DNA from: Lachnospiraceae bacterium UBA4364
GTDB lineage: Bacteria; Bacillota; Clostridia; Lachnospirales; Lachnospiraceae
Assembly (NCBI GenBank): GCA_002393955.1
Contig: DGSK01000001.1
Span: forward strand, 226,356-290,355
Length of the DNA stretch: 64,000 bases
Direction: 5' to 3'
In this document: piece after piece, positions 24,065 to 33,437 of the stretch
Numbering within the stretch: the stretch's first letter is position 1
Layout of the letters: each line of letters opens with the position of its first letter
The notes under the pieces: generated by a model
Database searches by the model: none
Seen by the model: the letters and a program-made list of their open reading frames with translations, nothing else
Told to the model about the DNA's origin: nothing
Position numbers and translations under genes: made by a program

Positions 24065-25780
24065 TCAGCTCCAGTTTCCTGACGTTTCAAATCTTCCGGC
24101 CCTTTCCGAAGCCTTTTGGGTAATCTCCGCAGGATACCCCATTATCTCTATTAACCTTATGGCATTCCTTGTTGCCGCAGGTCCCGGGCAGAGCTTATAG
24201 CTGAAGTTCACATCGCCGTTATCCATATCCTCACTGAAATGGTAGTTCTCATATTCAGTCTTGAGAATTTCCGTAAGTTCCCTGTCATGGGTAGCCACCA
24301 TTGCAAACACACCGTTATCCTTAAGATATTTAAGTATCTCTGCCGATGCTGCTATACGCTCCACCGTATTGGTGCCCTTGAGCACCTCATCGATAAAACA
24401 GGCTACTCTGATCTCCGCTATTGAATCCTTTGCCTCCAGTATCCGCTTAAGAGCCTTTATCTCGGCCAGGAAGAAACTGTCCCCTGCAAGGAGGTCATCA
24501 GACAGGGACATTGAACTGTATATCCTGTGATACGCAGTTGTAAAACTGTCAGCACAGGCAAAACACAGCGTCTCGGATAATACCATATTGACTGCGACAG
24601 TCTTTAGGAAGGTTGATTTGCCTGAAGCATTTGATCCTGTAAGCAGCATATTTCCCGAAAGAGAATAACTGTTCTTCACGGGATTCTTTATAAGCGGATG
24701 ATAGATATTTTCTGCGCTTTCAATTCCTGAAAAGACAGGTTCGCAGATATCACCGCAGGCAGCCCTGAAAGAAGCCGCAGCAGCCAGCATTTCCAGATAA
24801 CCAAGGGTAAAATGGATCTTATCAGCCTCATCTTTGTTCTTTAAGAGTTCCCTTCCGGCCTTTTCAAAAACAATCAGGTCAAGATGAAGCATCATGTATA
24901 TATAGTCTTTTATAAGTCCTAACGGAGATGCGGCTCCCACATCCCCAGCGGTTATCAGCGTCACACAGGTCCTGAACGTTCCCATTTTCCCGTATGAATT
25001 TTTCAGGCAGCTGAGCTCGGCTGAAAAGAGACTCCTTGAGCCCTCATCCGGAAATACCCTGTCTATATTCTTTATGAACTCTCCCGTACTCTTCTGCTCA
25101 CGCATCACGATACGCACCACAGAAAGCAGCGGCATTATTGAAGGCTTTACTTTAAAATACCAGGCAATGTTAAATATAAGCGCTGCCGGAAATAATATCA
25201 TTCCGATACGCAGATCAATGAACATTGTGATGATGCCTGCTGCAAATATTACAGGCGCCAGCACATGCAGGCTGCCTTTAGCCTTCTTCGCTGCATTTTC
25301 GGTCTGTGCATCCATATCATCCAGTATTGCACTGAAAGAAAACTTTTTATCTTTGCCGCTTTGCGCAGCCAGGAACTGAAGATGCTCACGTTCTGCCGTA
25401 TGGTCCGAAAAGAACCTTATCATCTCATCACGCCTTTTTAACTCACTTTCTTCAAATATAGGCGTCCTCAGCGAATGATAAAGCACCTCTTCTCCTGCAG
25501 AGGAATATGTTACATTTGCCCTGGCAAAAAGCCTGTTCATATCCAGGTCGTTCCAGGTGATATCATCAAGCACATAACTGCCTGCGTGTGTCTGATGAAA
25601 TTTTTTTATGATCTGCATCCTTTCCGCGGAAATTCCGGCAGTATTAAACCTGCCATAGCTTTCGTGGATTTCTTTTTTTAGCTTTTTTTCCTGACGGCTG
25701 CGCTCCTTAAGTCCGAGCAGAATAAATATGATCACAAAAGCCGCAAAAGCGGCAAGAAAAACTAATGTTGCATTATCCAT
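24065..25780 (-). CDS. Membrane-anchored MutS-like ATPase
   Basis: A 571-residue MutS-family protein lacking the mismatch-recognition domains. Residues 1-23 form a membrane segment, and a second hydrophobic pair lies near 170-215. A clamp-like helical region follows, then a MutS domain V from about 380 with Walker A GSNASGKST, signature SSMSLSDDLLAGDSFFLAE, Walker B ACFIDEVLKGTNTVE and VATHDRELTE. Such proteins are seen in Firmicutes and probably do not do classical mismatch repair. The start at 25780 is one base after the cdd stop; AAGGAT near the cdd end serves as ribosome site. Confidence 0.88.
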   Translation of the reverse strand: MDNATLVFLAAFAAFVIIFILLGLKERSRQEKKLKKEIHESYGRFNTAGISAERMQIIKKFHQTHAGSYVLDDITWNDLDMNRLFARANVTYSSAGEEVLYHSLRTPIFEESELKRRDEMIRFFSDHTAEREHLQFLAAQSGKDKKFSFSAILDDMDAQTENAAKKAKGSLHVLAPVIFAAGIITMFIDLRIGMILFPAALIFNIAWYFKVKPSIMPLLSVVRIVMREQKSTGEFIKNIDRVFPDEGSRSLFSAELSCLKNSYGKMGTFRTCVTLITAGDVGAASPLGLIKDYIYMMLHLDLIVFEKAGRELLKNKDEADKIHFTLGYLEMLAAAASFRAACGDICEPVFSGIESAENIYHPLIKNPVKNSYSLSGNMLLTGSNASGKSTFLKTVAVNMVLSETLCFACADSFTTAYHRIYSSMSLSDDLLAGDSFFLAEIKALKRILEAKDSIAEIRVACFIDEVLKGTNTVERIAASAEILKYLKDNGVFAMVATHDRELTEILKTEYENYHFSEDMDNGDVNFSYKLCPGPAATRNAIRLIEIMGYPAEITQKASERAGRFETSGNWS

Positions 25781-25781
25781 T

Positions 25782-26207
25782 TCAGATATCCTTAAAATCA
25801 GGTCCGAAGCTTTCAGGCAGAAGCTCTTCCAATGAAAATTCCCTGTATTCAAAATCCTTGCCTGCCACAACTATTCTCATTTCAGACGGTTCTGAAAATT
25901 CCCTGAGTACCTGCCTGCATACACCGCAGGGATATGCCATCCCCATATTATCTCCTGAACCACCGGCTATTGCTATAGCCTTAAATCTTCTTTTTCCTTC
26001 ACTGACCGCTTTAAAGACTGCAGTCCGTTCAGCACAGTTTGTTGCACCGTAAGATGCATTTTCCACATTACACCCGGAATAAACACTTCCATCCTCACAT
26101 AAAAGAGCCGCTCCCACCTGATAGTCTGAATACGGTGCATAGGAATTTGTTCTCGCTTCATAAGCTTTTGATATTAGTTCTTTTCTGATTACGTCATCAA
26201 GCATCAT
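25782..26207 (-). CDS. cdd: Cytidine deaminase
   Basis: A 141-residue tetrameric-type cytidine deaminase in pyrimidine salvage. SYAPYSDYQVGAALL and GCNVENASYGATNCAERTA hold the catalytic Glu and first zinc Cys, and YPCGVCRQVLREF holds the other two Cys. Length is normal. AAAGGA precedes the ATG by 6-7 bases. It lies one base upstream of the MutS-like gene and follows the GGDEF sensor gene by 28 bases. Confidence 0.96.
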   Translation of the reverse strand: MMLDDVIRKELISKAYEARTNSYAPYSDYQVGAALLCEDGSVYSGCNVENASYGATNCAERTAVFKAVSEGKRRFKAIAIAGGSGDNMGMAYPCGVCRQVLREFSEPSEMRIVVAGKDFEYREFSLEELLPESFGPDFKDI

Positions 26208-26235
26208 CAGCTATCCTTTCCTTTTGAGTATTCTT

Positions 26236-27831
26236 TTATTTCAGCTGTTTCTCAGCTTTCATCTCAGCCTTATCACGCTGCATTTCTTTTACAGCACGCT
26301 CTGCCAGGTCTTCGATACTTAAATCCCTATCTTTATCATAATAAGCCACACCTATCGCCGCAGACACCTTTTCCCAGGATTTCAGGGCTTTTTCTTCGCT
26401 TAATCTGCTAAGCCTTGACTTAAACTCTTCAATAAGCTTTTGGCTGTTTCTCAGGTCCTCACCTTTCAGCACAACCATAAACCTGTCTCCGCCCACCTTG
26501 AACACGGGCGAATGTTCAAATACATGGCATACAATAAAGCAAAGCTTCCTTATCGCATGATTCCCATTTTCATATCCATAATCCTCGTTTATCTGCTTAA
26601 TGCCGTTCATATCTACTGCCGCCAGGCCAAAACCGATATTTTCATTCTGGACGTCTATCGCCAGTTTCCTGATCTCATCTTCAAAGGCATTACGGTTCCT
26701 TATGCCGGTAAGCAAATCTTTATACCCCTGTCCGCTGGCTTTTCTTACCTGCGCCTTAGTATCAGACAGCTCCTGTGAAGCATACTGCAGGCTCTTTATC
26801 TGTTTTTCCACCTGCCTGATCAGATTGCTGAAAGCTGCAGAGAGATCCGCTATCTCATCAGTTCCCTTAATACTTTCATCTATACTGTCAGCGACCCCGG
26901 CTTCCCTTGATTCTGTATATTCCCTGACATGTCCGGCCAGCTTTTCGATTCTCTCTGTAACAGATCGGCTTAGTATCTCTATTATTGCAAATGTCGCAAC
27001 CAGATATACGAGTGCAATGATCGCAACCTGCTTAAGAGTATCTTCAAGTATCTCCTTGTTTACCCTGTCAACTTCTATCTCCGTAGCTATAAGTCCCATC
27101 TTCTGTCCATTGATCACAAGCGGAGTATAATAGCAGTATGTATGGCCGTATGAATTATTGAATTCCTTAAAGCCGTTCTGCTTAACACCGGTTTCCCAGG
27201 TTTTCCACATTATCTCATATTCATCCGGGCCGTTATAATAGGTATCCCCAAGATACATGATATCATCCATCGCCGGATCAGGCGTCCCCCCCTCCGCAAG
27301 ATGGTCATTCGGGGTGGTGCGTTCACCATCTATCATGTACATCACTTCGTGATTTTCTTCATCCATCACAAGATAATATGTATATGGCAGATCAAAGGCG
27401 ATCCTTGCCTCTTCAAAAGCCAAAAGCCAGTACATGTGGTAATACCTGTAGTATTCCATCTGAAGCTCCGTTTCAACATCTTCAAATGCAATATCCCTTC
27501 CCAGAACCTTTCCCGGATAATTGTCAATGATCATCCTCTCTGCCGAGATCTGATATGACAGATATTCCTCCTCGTCTATGGGCAGATTAAACTCATCATA
27601 ATGCTTGAGATAAAAATCCTGATATTCAATAAAACGGTCACCATCCCGTACCATAAGTCCTGCAAGATACTCGCCTACATCCCTGACATTGATCTCGCAC
27701 TGCCTTTTGTAACTGCCCATCTGAATGGAATATATAAGGATACCCGTAAGCGATAAAGTAAAGATAGTAAAGACCAGAAATACAGCTATGATCTTATTGC
27801 TGATACTTTGTTTTGCCCCCATAACAAACAT
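26236..27831 (-). CDS. Membrane sensor with degenerate GGDEF domain
   Basis: About 531 residues. A membrane segment at about 14-36, an extracytoplasmic sensing domain of some 230 residues rich in Tyr and acidic residues, a second membrane segment at about 268-288, a HAMP-like linker, a coiled coil, and a C-terminal GGDEF domain. The active-site loop reads GGDRF (447-451) where GG(D/E)EF is expected, and DMNGIKQINEDYG replaces the usual DxDxFKxxND. The metal-binding Glu is Arg, so cyclase activity is doubtful; it may bind ligand or protein instead. The start is the ATG at 27831 behind a G-run; a longer reading to 27885 lacks a ribosome site. Confidence 0.85.
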   Translation of the reverse strand: MFVMGAKQSISNKIIAVFLVFTIFTLSLTGILIYSIQMGSYKRQCEINVRDVGEYLAGLMVRDGDRFIEYQDFYLKHYDEFNLPIDEEEYLSYQISAERMIIDNYPGKVLGRDIAFEDVETELQMEYYRYYHMYWLLAFEEARIAFDLPYTYYLVMDEENHEVMYMIDGERTTPNDHLAEGGTPDPAMDDIMYLGDTYYNGPDEYEIMWKTWETGVKQNGFKEFNNSYGHTYCYYTPLVINGQKMGLIATEIEVDRVNKEILEDTLKQVAIIALVYLVATFAIIEILSRSVTERIEKLAGHVREYTESREAGVADSIDESIKGTDEIADLSAAFSNLIRQVEKQIKSLQYASQELSDTKAQVRKASGQGYKDLLTGIRNRNAFEDEIRKLAIDVQNENIGFGLAAVDMNGIKQINEDYGYENGNHAIRKLCFIVCHVFEHSPVFKVGGDRFMVVLKGEDLRNSQKLIEEFKSRLSRLSEEKALKSWEKVSAAIGVAYYDKDRDLSIEDLAERAVKEMQRDKAEMKAEKQLK

Positions 27832-27918
27832 TATCCCCCCATAATGAATACACTCATTATACCACTTTTTTACCGATTTTTCCATACTGCCAGCCTCCCT
27901 GCTCCCCCCTGTTCAAAA

Positions 27919-27964
27919 TTATCCGTAATAACACGAAAATATGGTAAAATTTTATCCGTAATAA
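27919..27964. promoter_or_regulatory. Paired 13-bp direct repeats upstream of the ABC operon
   Basis: TTATCCGTAATAA occurs twice (27919-27931 and 27952-27964), 33 bp from start to start, about three helical turns. Each copy has TTAT / ATAA ends around a 5-base centre. They lie in the 153-bp divergent gap between the GGDEF sensor and ABC operon. This is the expected layout for a dimeric repressor or activator site. Confidence 0.55.
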
Positions 27965-27984
27965 TATTTAAGGATTCTGGATCT

Positions 27985-28755
27985 ATGACCGAAAAAAAAG
28001 AAGTAATAAAAGAAGAAATAAAAGAAATAAAAAAAGACCTAAGCTTCACCGGGCTGCAGGCAGGCAATATAGCCTATTCATATAAAAAACACAGAGTGCT
28101 TCAAGGCGTCTCATTTGAACTGCCTAAGGGAAAAGCGGCAGCTCTCCTTGGTGCAAACGGAAGCGGGAAATCTACGCTTCTCTCAATACTCTCGGGGATA
28201 CGGCATTCCGGCACGCCTGCTGACGGCAGCATTCCGTTTTATACATACTGCGATGGAAAAAAAACATCAGATCTGTTCCGTGACAAAAAAAGCTGTTCTC
28301 GGATCATTTCGTATGTTCCGCAGGAGGATCCCCTGATGCCTGAACTGTCCGTAAAAGATAACCTGCTCTTATGGTATAACGGCTCCGGTACCGGATTCAG
28401 TTCAGCCCTGCAGAGTCCTGCCATTTCTGCACTTGATATTCTTTCGTTTATGAATAAACCTGTAAGGGATCTGTCAGGTGGTATGAGAAAACGTGTCAGT
28501 CTCGCCGCAGCACTTATAAATGAGCCTGAGGTTCTTCTTCTGGATGAACCTGCATCCGCTCTTGACCTTAGCTTTAAGGCAGAACTCAGGAACTATCTCC
28601 GGGGACTGCGTGAAAGCGGAACCACTCTTTTGATCAGCACGCATGATGAAGAAGATCTCGACATCTGTGATATTGCCTTTTTATTGAAAGACGGAATAAT
28701 ATCATCCATATCACCTGCCCTTAGAGGCGAAGAGTTACTGAAACTGATACGATGA
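27985..28755 (+). CDS. ABC transporter ATP-binding protein
   Basis: A 256-residue ATPase with Walker A LLGANGSGKSTLL, Q-loop YVPQEDPL, signature LSGGMRKRVSLAAAL, Walker B VLLLDEPASALD and the switch His in ISTHDEED. A charged N-terminal lead (MTEKKEVIKEEIKEIKK) precedes the domain. The start at 27985 has AAGGA about 10 bases upstream; longer readings to 27808 would overlap the divergent gene. Its stop overlaps the next start (ATGA). It is the motor of the three downstream membrane-associated proteins, most likely an exporter of the ABC-2 class. Confidence 0.93.
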   Translation: MTEKKEVIKEEIKEIKKDLSFTGLQAGNIAYSYKKHRVLQGVSFELPKGKAAALLGANGSGKSTLLSILSGIRHSGTPADGSIPFYTYCDGKKTSDLFRDKKSCSRIISYVPQEDPLMPELSVKDNLLLWYNGSGTGFSSALQSPAISALDILSFMNKPVRDLSGGMRKRVSLAAALINEPEVLLLDEPASALDLSFKAELRNYLRGLRESGTTLLISTHDEEDLDICDIAFLLKDGIISSISPALRGEELLKLIR

Positions 28756-29978
28756 AAAGAATGATCAAAAAGCCCGGGATAATGATACCTGCGGTTATTA
28801 TATTTATACTTGCTGCAGCTATGGCTATTCTGCTGATTTTGAATTCTCCACGGTTTCGGGTACTTGCAGCACTCTATGATGCCCTGGATACAGAGCTGAC
28901 CGACAGCTGTCTGACAGGTCCTGTAACAGCAGATGCAGGATTTGTGATAACTTCACTTAAATGTGAATCGCTGCCTGAAGATTCATATTTCTCCGGTGCA
29001 GGATTAAAACTGTCCGCTATGGCTGACACTGAAAACCGGTTCCTTGACATGAAACTGACACCCACATTTCTCATCTACGCTGCGCCTTCACTATGCGTAA
29101 GGTTTAGAAGCGATCTGCTTGGGATATCCTCACCTGAGCTGTATGATAAAGAGCTTGTATTCGATACAGCACATCCCTTTAACGGCTATGAAGACTCCGT
29201 TCTCCATGAAATGCTGGGCATCGACATTCCTGACAGCTCCGAAAAATATTCAGCTGACCTGTTTAGGTATTTGGAAAAGATCAGTGACTCATATTCAAAA
29301 AAAGAACTGCGCAAAAAAATACTTGAATCAGACATAAAAAAAACATCAGGATACGCGCCCCTGTACACGCCTGATAAACGGGAATATAACTGTGAAAGCT
29401 ATACTATTACTTTCACATCCGGTGAGACGATCACAGTCTGTATCGATAAATCAGGAAAACTCCGAAGCATAAAATCCGGCTGTATAATTATTTATTTTTG
29501 CGGAGAACAGAATGTAACGGATGATTTCTGCTTTGTGGCAGACCATTATCCATTGTCTGATCCGGATTTTCTTTTGGCTGATCCGGAATCTGACACTGAA
29601 AACGGGTTTTCCCTGTTTGATGGAAACATGACAGTCAGCCTGACTGCATACGGTACAACCAGGAATTATAAGCAAAGCCGGTACAGCATCGACAAAGAGT
29701 TTACTCTTGAAGCTGATACACTTGAACTTACTCTGTATTCCGAAAAGGATGAGCTGTTATACTTAAACGGAAATGCATCCGTCACGCTCCTTCCGGGTGA
29801 CACCCCGGTATGCGAGGACCTGCCTGATGAAAATCCTTACAACATGAGCCGGACAGAATTACAGGATGCGATTTCCGGAATATACATAAACCTGCAGAAC
29901 AACCAGCTTATGAAACTTGTAATAACTCATATGGGGGAAACGGGATTCGATGATCCAATGGCTCCCGAAAAGAGATAG
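28752..29978 (+). CDS. Extracytoplasmic protein of the ABC operon, unknown function
   Basis: A 408-residue protein with an N-terminal signal anchor (about residues 11-31) and the rest predicted outside. No domain was recognised. The exported part has several beta-rich stretches (NCESYTITFTSGETITVCID, LTAYGTTRNY) and is acidic overall. It is coupled by ATGA overlap to the ATPase gene and followed after 3 bases by a permease gene. It may be a substrate-binding or assembly partner, or the exported cargo's processing factor. This is inferred from position only. Confidence 0.7.
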   Translation: MKRMIKKPGIMIPAVIIFILAAAMAILLILNSPRFRVLAALYDALDTELTDSCLTGPVTADAGFVITSLKCESLPEDSYFSGAGLKLSAMADTENRFLDMKLTPTFLIYAAPSLCVRFRSDLLGISSPELYDKELVFDTAHPFNGYEDSVLHEMLGIDIPDSSEKYSADLFRYLEKISDSYSKKELRKKILESDIKKTSGYAPLYTPDKREYNCESYTITFTSGETITVCIDKSGKLRSIKSGCIIIYFCGEQNVTDDFCFVADHYPLSDPDFLLADPESDTENGFSLFDGNMTVSLTAYGTTRNYKQSRYSIDKEFTLEADTLELTLYSEKDELLYLNGNASVTLLPGDTPVCEDLPDENPYNMSRTELQDAISGIYINLQNNQLMKLVITHMGETGFDDPMAPEKR

Positions 29979-29981
29979 AAA

Positions 29982-31232
29982 ATGTTTTTTAACTTTCTTA
30001 AATTCAATTTTAAAAAGTCAGTCCGTACCCTGCCTGCACTCTTTGCCGGAGGTATTTTTCTTGCACTCCTGATAGGAAGCTGCGTTGCTGCGGCTTCCGC
30101 AGTACTTTACAGGAATGAACCTCTCGTAAAAGCATCTGTGGCCGTTGTTCCCGGAGATATGAACAATCGTTATATGGATATGGCAATTGACTATATTTCC
30201 AACATGTCATCAACCTCTATGGTACTCGAGTTTGAAATAATGGAAGCAGATGAAGCTGATCGGGCATTGAAGCAGGGCGATGTGATAGCTGAAATGATAT
30301 TCCCCGAAGGGATGGTTGAAGGAATATTATACGGTGAAAACATACCTGCCATTATCCGAATATCTGAATCAGATAATCTCTCTGCACTTTTCCTCTCCGA
30401 ACTGATAAATGACGGTGTGACGCTCCTTTCCTCTGCACAGGCATCCTCCTATACTGCCGCTGCGGTTTACTATTCAATTGATGCGGAAGAAAGTCTTTCC
30501 AATGCCTACGACCACATAGACCTGATCAACTTTGCCCATGTCGCAGACAGGGAAAACGTCTTCAACATTACCATGCTCATCCCCGGAAGCAATGAAGGTC
30601 TTACCGTCAGCAACGATCCGGATGATGCCTGCGTATCCGGCACTAAGTCTGTTGCGCTCTACTATATGTCCTCCGGTTTCATACTTTTCGCACTGTTCTG
30701 GGGAAGCTGCATGACAGGGCTTTTAAAATATCCGTCTTCGTCATATATTTCCTGCCTCTTTGCCAAAGGCATAACAACCGTAAAATATATTCCGGCACTG
30801 TTTCTTACTGCGTCAACCATTTTCTTTGTAATACTTGCATCGGCAGGCGGCATAACCTGCAGCATACTTCTCGAAAGCCTCTCTGTTCCGGCACTGCTTA
30901 TGTACTTTCTTATGCTGTCATTATTTGTATCGGCATTCTCCCTATTCCTCCACGTTATAACAAGAAGTCCTTCTCTTGCGGTACTGCTTCAATTCGTACT
31001 GGGCACAGCCATGCTTCTGTTATCCGGCGGAATAATCCCTTCGGCCTTCCTTCCTGCAGGAATTGCCGGATTTGGCAGAATACTGCCCACTGCATTTTTA
31101 CAGAGCAGCCTGTTAGGGATATTCCTGAATATAAGTCTCATGCCTGACGTCAGAATACTCATATGGACTGTATTGCTGCTGATTGCAAGCTGTACAGTAC
31201 TTAAATTCCGTCACATAAGGGGGACACTGTAA
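29982..31232 (+). CDS. ABC-2 type transporter permease, first subunit
   Basis: A 416-residue membrane protein of the ABC-2 (NatB/YhaP-like) layout. One N-terminal membrane segment at about 20-42 is followed by an external domain of about 190 residues and then five or six membrane segments from about 230 onward. A characteristic LLSGGIIPSAFLPAGIAGFGRILPTAFL segment, near the permease signature, lies before the last helices. It forms the pore with the next gene product. The stop shares one base with that gene's start (TAATG). Confidence 0.85.
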   Translation: MFFNFLKFNFKKSVRTLPALFAGGIFLALLIGSCVAAASAVLYRNEPLVKASVAVVPGDMNNRYMDMAIDYISNMSSTSMVLEFEIMEADEADRALKQGDVIAEMIFPEGMVEGILYGENIPAIIRISESDNLSALFLSELINDGVTLLSSAQASSYTAAAVYYSIDAEESLSNAYDHIDLINFAHVADRENVFNITMLIPGSNEGLTVSNDPDDACVSGTKSVALYYMSSGFILFALFWGSCMTGLLKYPSSSYISCLFAKGITTVKYIPALFLTASTIFFVILASAGGITCSILLESLSVPALLMYFLMLSLFVSAFSLFLHVITRSPSLAVLLQFVLGTAMLLLSGGIIPSAFLPAGIAGFGRILPTAFLQSSLLGIFLNISLMPDVRILIWTVLLLIASCTVLKFRHIRGTL

Positions 31233-32389
31233 TGAAATTTTCCAGATTATTATTTATGTCAGTAAAAAGAACACTGCTCTCCCCGGTATTTGTACTACTC
31301 CTTTTTTTCCTTCCATTGATCACGCTTATAACCGGCATACATGAACGTTTTTCCGTTGATAACAAAACCGAAAAAAAGATACCAGTTGCATATTTTATTT
31401 CCGCCAATAATGAAGATTCTAATACGCCGTTCACCGGTTCTGACACGGACAGCATGTATTCTTTCCATGAGTGTGATTCCGAATCAGCACTCATGGATGA
31501 AGTATTAAGCGGAAAAGCCGAGTGCGGATACGTTATCCCCGCAGATATACTTGCAGTTTTAGCCACCGGCGATACAAAAGGGAAAGTGCAGGTGTATATT
31601 TCACCGGCTTCTACCCAGACCTATATAGTCAACGAGACTGTATATGCGGAAATATTTAAGAAACTCGCTCCCCTTCTATTAAGGAACTATATATATGAAT
31701 ACTCAGAAGTACGTGACAGGATCGCCCTTATCGATGGGAATGAGATAAACGGAAAAGTCTTCTCGGAAGATGTTGTATATGAACTCTATGACGATTATTC
31801 AACCAACGGAAGCACCTTCTCCGTCGTAACAGATACTACGGAAAGCAGGTCGACATCATACACCGATAACAGCAATAACGGAAATTCTCCGGATAAAAAA
31901 ACATCTGCAGCATCATTAAGAGGACTTTTATCAGTACTGGTAATGCTCTGCGGATTCTGCGGAGTACTTAAGTATTTTGATATGGCAGACAATCCGGTAC
32001 TGTCAGCTTTTAAAGTACGGCTCTGTACCATAATGAGCCCGCTGCTTCTATCCATGACCGTGTCTGAATCATGTCTGATATTATCAGCCCTTTTCGGAAA
32101 CAAAAATGCTTATGCTTTAGCTCCCGGAAACCCGCTTCAAAAGCTTTCATTCATATCCGGATCCGTTTTTATTTCCGAAATATCAGGTCTTATGATTTTT
32201 ATGATATTGTGTATATTATTACTTTTACTCCTTTCATACCTGATTCCCGAAAGGAGCCTGTTCTGTGCCTTTATGCCGGTATACCTGTTATCAGCGCTGA
32301 TCTTCACACCGGTATTTATTGACATTCCCTCATTAATGCCGGTGTTCCGTTTTGTAAAAGTATTATTTCCTTCTGTCTGGTATATCTGA
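31232..32389 (+). CDS. ABC-2 type transporter permease, second subunit
   Basis: A 385-residue protein with the same plan as the upstream permease. A membrane segment lies at about 18-37 (VFVLLLFFLPLITLITGI), then an external domain to about 235 ending in a Ser/Thr/Asn-rich stretch (STSYTDNSNNGNS), then five or so membrane segments. It is slightly shorter than its partner, and its last helix ends abruptly at PSVWYI. It ends 14 bases from the convergent pseudouridine synthase gene with no terminator seen. Confidence 0.82.
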   Translation: MKFSRLLFMSVKRTLLSPVFVLLLFFLPLITLITGIHERFSVDNKTEKKIPVAYFISANNEDSNTPFTGSDTDSMYSFHECDSESALMDEVLSGKAECGYVIPADILAVLATGDTKGKVQVYISPASTQTYIVNETVYAEIFKKLAPLLLRNYIYEYSEVRDRIALIDGNEINGKVFSEDVVYELYDDYSTNGSTFSVVTDTTESRSTSYTDNSNNGNSPDKKTSAASLRGLLSVLVMLCGFCGVLKYFDMADNPVLSAFKVRLCTIMSPLLLSMTVSESCLILSALFGNKNAYALAPGNPLQKLSFISGSVFISEISGLMIFMILCILLLLLLSYLIPERSLFCAFMPVYLLSALIFTPVFIDIPSLMPVFRFVKVLFPSVWYI

Positions 32390-32403
32390 TACATTTTATT
32401 TAT

Positions 32404-33384
32404 TCAATCAAAATAATTCATAAAAATATCCCCCGGAGAACATGTTATTACATTTCCACCGTTTTTTCTGATCAATTCGTTATAGATGGCAATATTGTTT
32501 TCATTGACACAATCCGGAACATGCTCCGGCAAAACAAGCTTCCATGAATGAAGCAGCTGATACCTTATACCTTTATACGGATGACCGCCATACTTTACAT
32601 CACCGGCTAATGGATACCCGATAGAAGATAAATGAGCCCTTATCTGATGTGACTTTCCTGTAATAAGCTCCACCTCAACTAAAGAATAACCATCCTTTTG
32701 TCCAAGTAATTTATAACCTGTATAAACTGCGTCTTTTTTCTCTCCGCTTTCTTTTATACTGACTGTATTTCTTTCATGATCCTTGATAAGATACCCCGTA
32801 AGCATGCCTTCACCGGACATCCTGCCCTCAACTATAGCGAGATATTTTTTTCTGACAGAATGAGTCTTTATAAGGTCGCTTATAAGTCTGCTTCCGGCGT
32901 AGGTTTTAGCTGCCATAAGAAGCCCTGATGTATTACGGTCCAGCCTGTTGCAAACAGATGGCGTATAAGTGCTTTCCGCTCTGCCATAGCGCTGTCTCAG
33001 TATGTCATTTATGCATGTCTGCCCCTTTTCAGACCCCTGGCTCAAAATGCCTGCAGGCTTATTTATTAACAGCACATCATTCGTTTCGAGTACTATATTA
33101 AGCTGAAAACCACCTTTAGGATTTGCCTCATCGGAAGATGCTTTCATTAACTTCTCATCAGTGCCCCCGCGCATTTTCTCATAAGTATCATCAGAAAAAA
33201 AAATCCGAACATGATCCCCCGGTGACAGTATCGTGCTTCCGTCAGATTTCTTTCCGTTCAGATCTATATTCTTTTTTCTGAGCATCTTATACAAAAAGCC
33301 GTTTCCGGCTGCAGGCAAAAGCTTTTTCAGATATTTATCCAGACGTTGTCCGGCCTCATCATTTCTGATGATCATCTCTTTCAT
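32404..33384 (-). CDS. RluA-family pseudouridine synthase
   Basis: A 326-residue enzyme with an N-terminal S4 RNA-binding domain (QRLDKYLKKLLPAAGNGFLYKMLRKKNI), a short disordered linker, and the catalytic domain. NRLDRNTSGLLMAAK contains the nucleophilic Asp, and GKSHQIRAHLSSIGYPLAGDVKYGG is the conserved family motif. It probably modifies 23S rRNA (RluC/RluD-like), but the exact uridine cannot be told from sequence. RluA, RluC, RluD and YtzG-like members remain possible. Confidence 0.92.
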   Translation of the reverse strand: MKEMIIRNDEAGQRLDKYLKKLLPAAGNGFLYKMLRKKNIDLNGKKSDGSTILSPGDHVRIFFSDDTYEKMRGGTDEKLMKASSDEANPKGGFQLNIVLETNDVLLINKPAGILSQGSEKGQTCINDILRQRYGRAESTYTPSVCNRLDRNTSGLLMAAKTYAGSRLISDLIKTHSVRKKYLAIVEGRMSGEGMLTGYLIKDHERNTVSIKESGEKKDAVYTGYKLLGQKDGYSLVEVELITGKSHQIRAHLSSIGYPLAGDVKYGGHPYKGIRYQLLHSWKLVLPEHVPDCVNENNIAIYNELIRKNGGNVITCSPGDIFMNYFD

Positions 33385-33437
33385 AATTCAACTCTCCATA
33401 AAGGATATACTCGCACAACATCTCATTTTAGGCAGGC

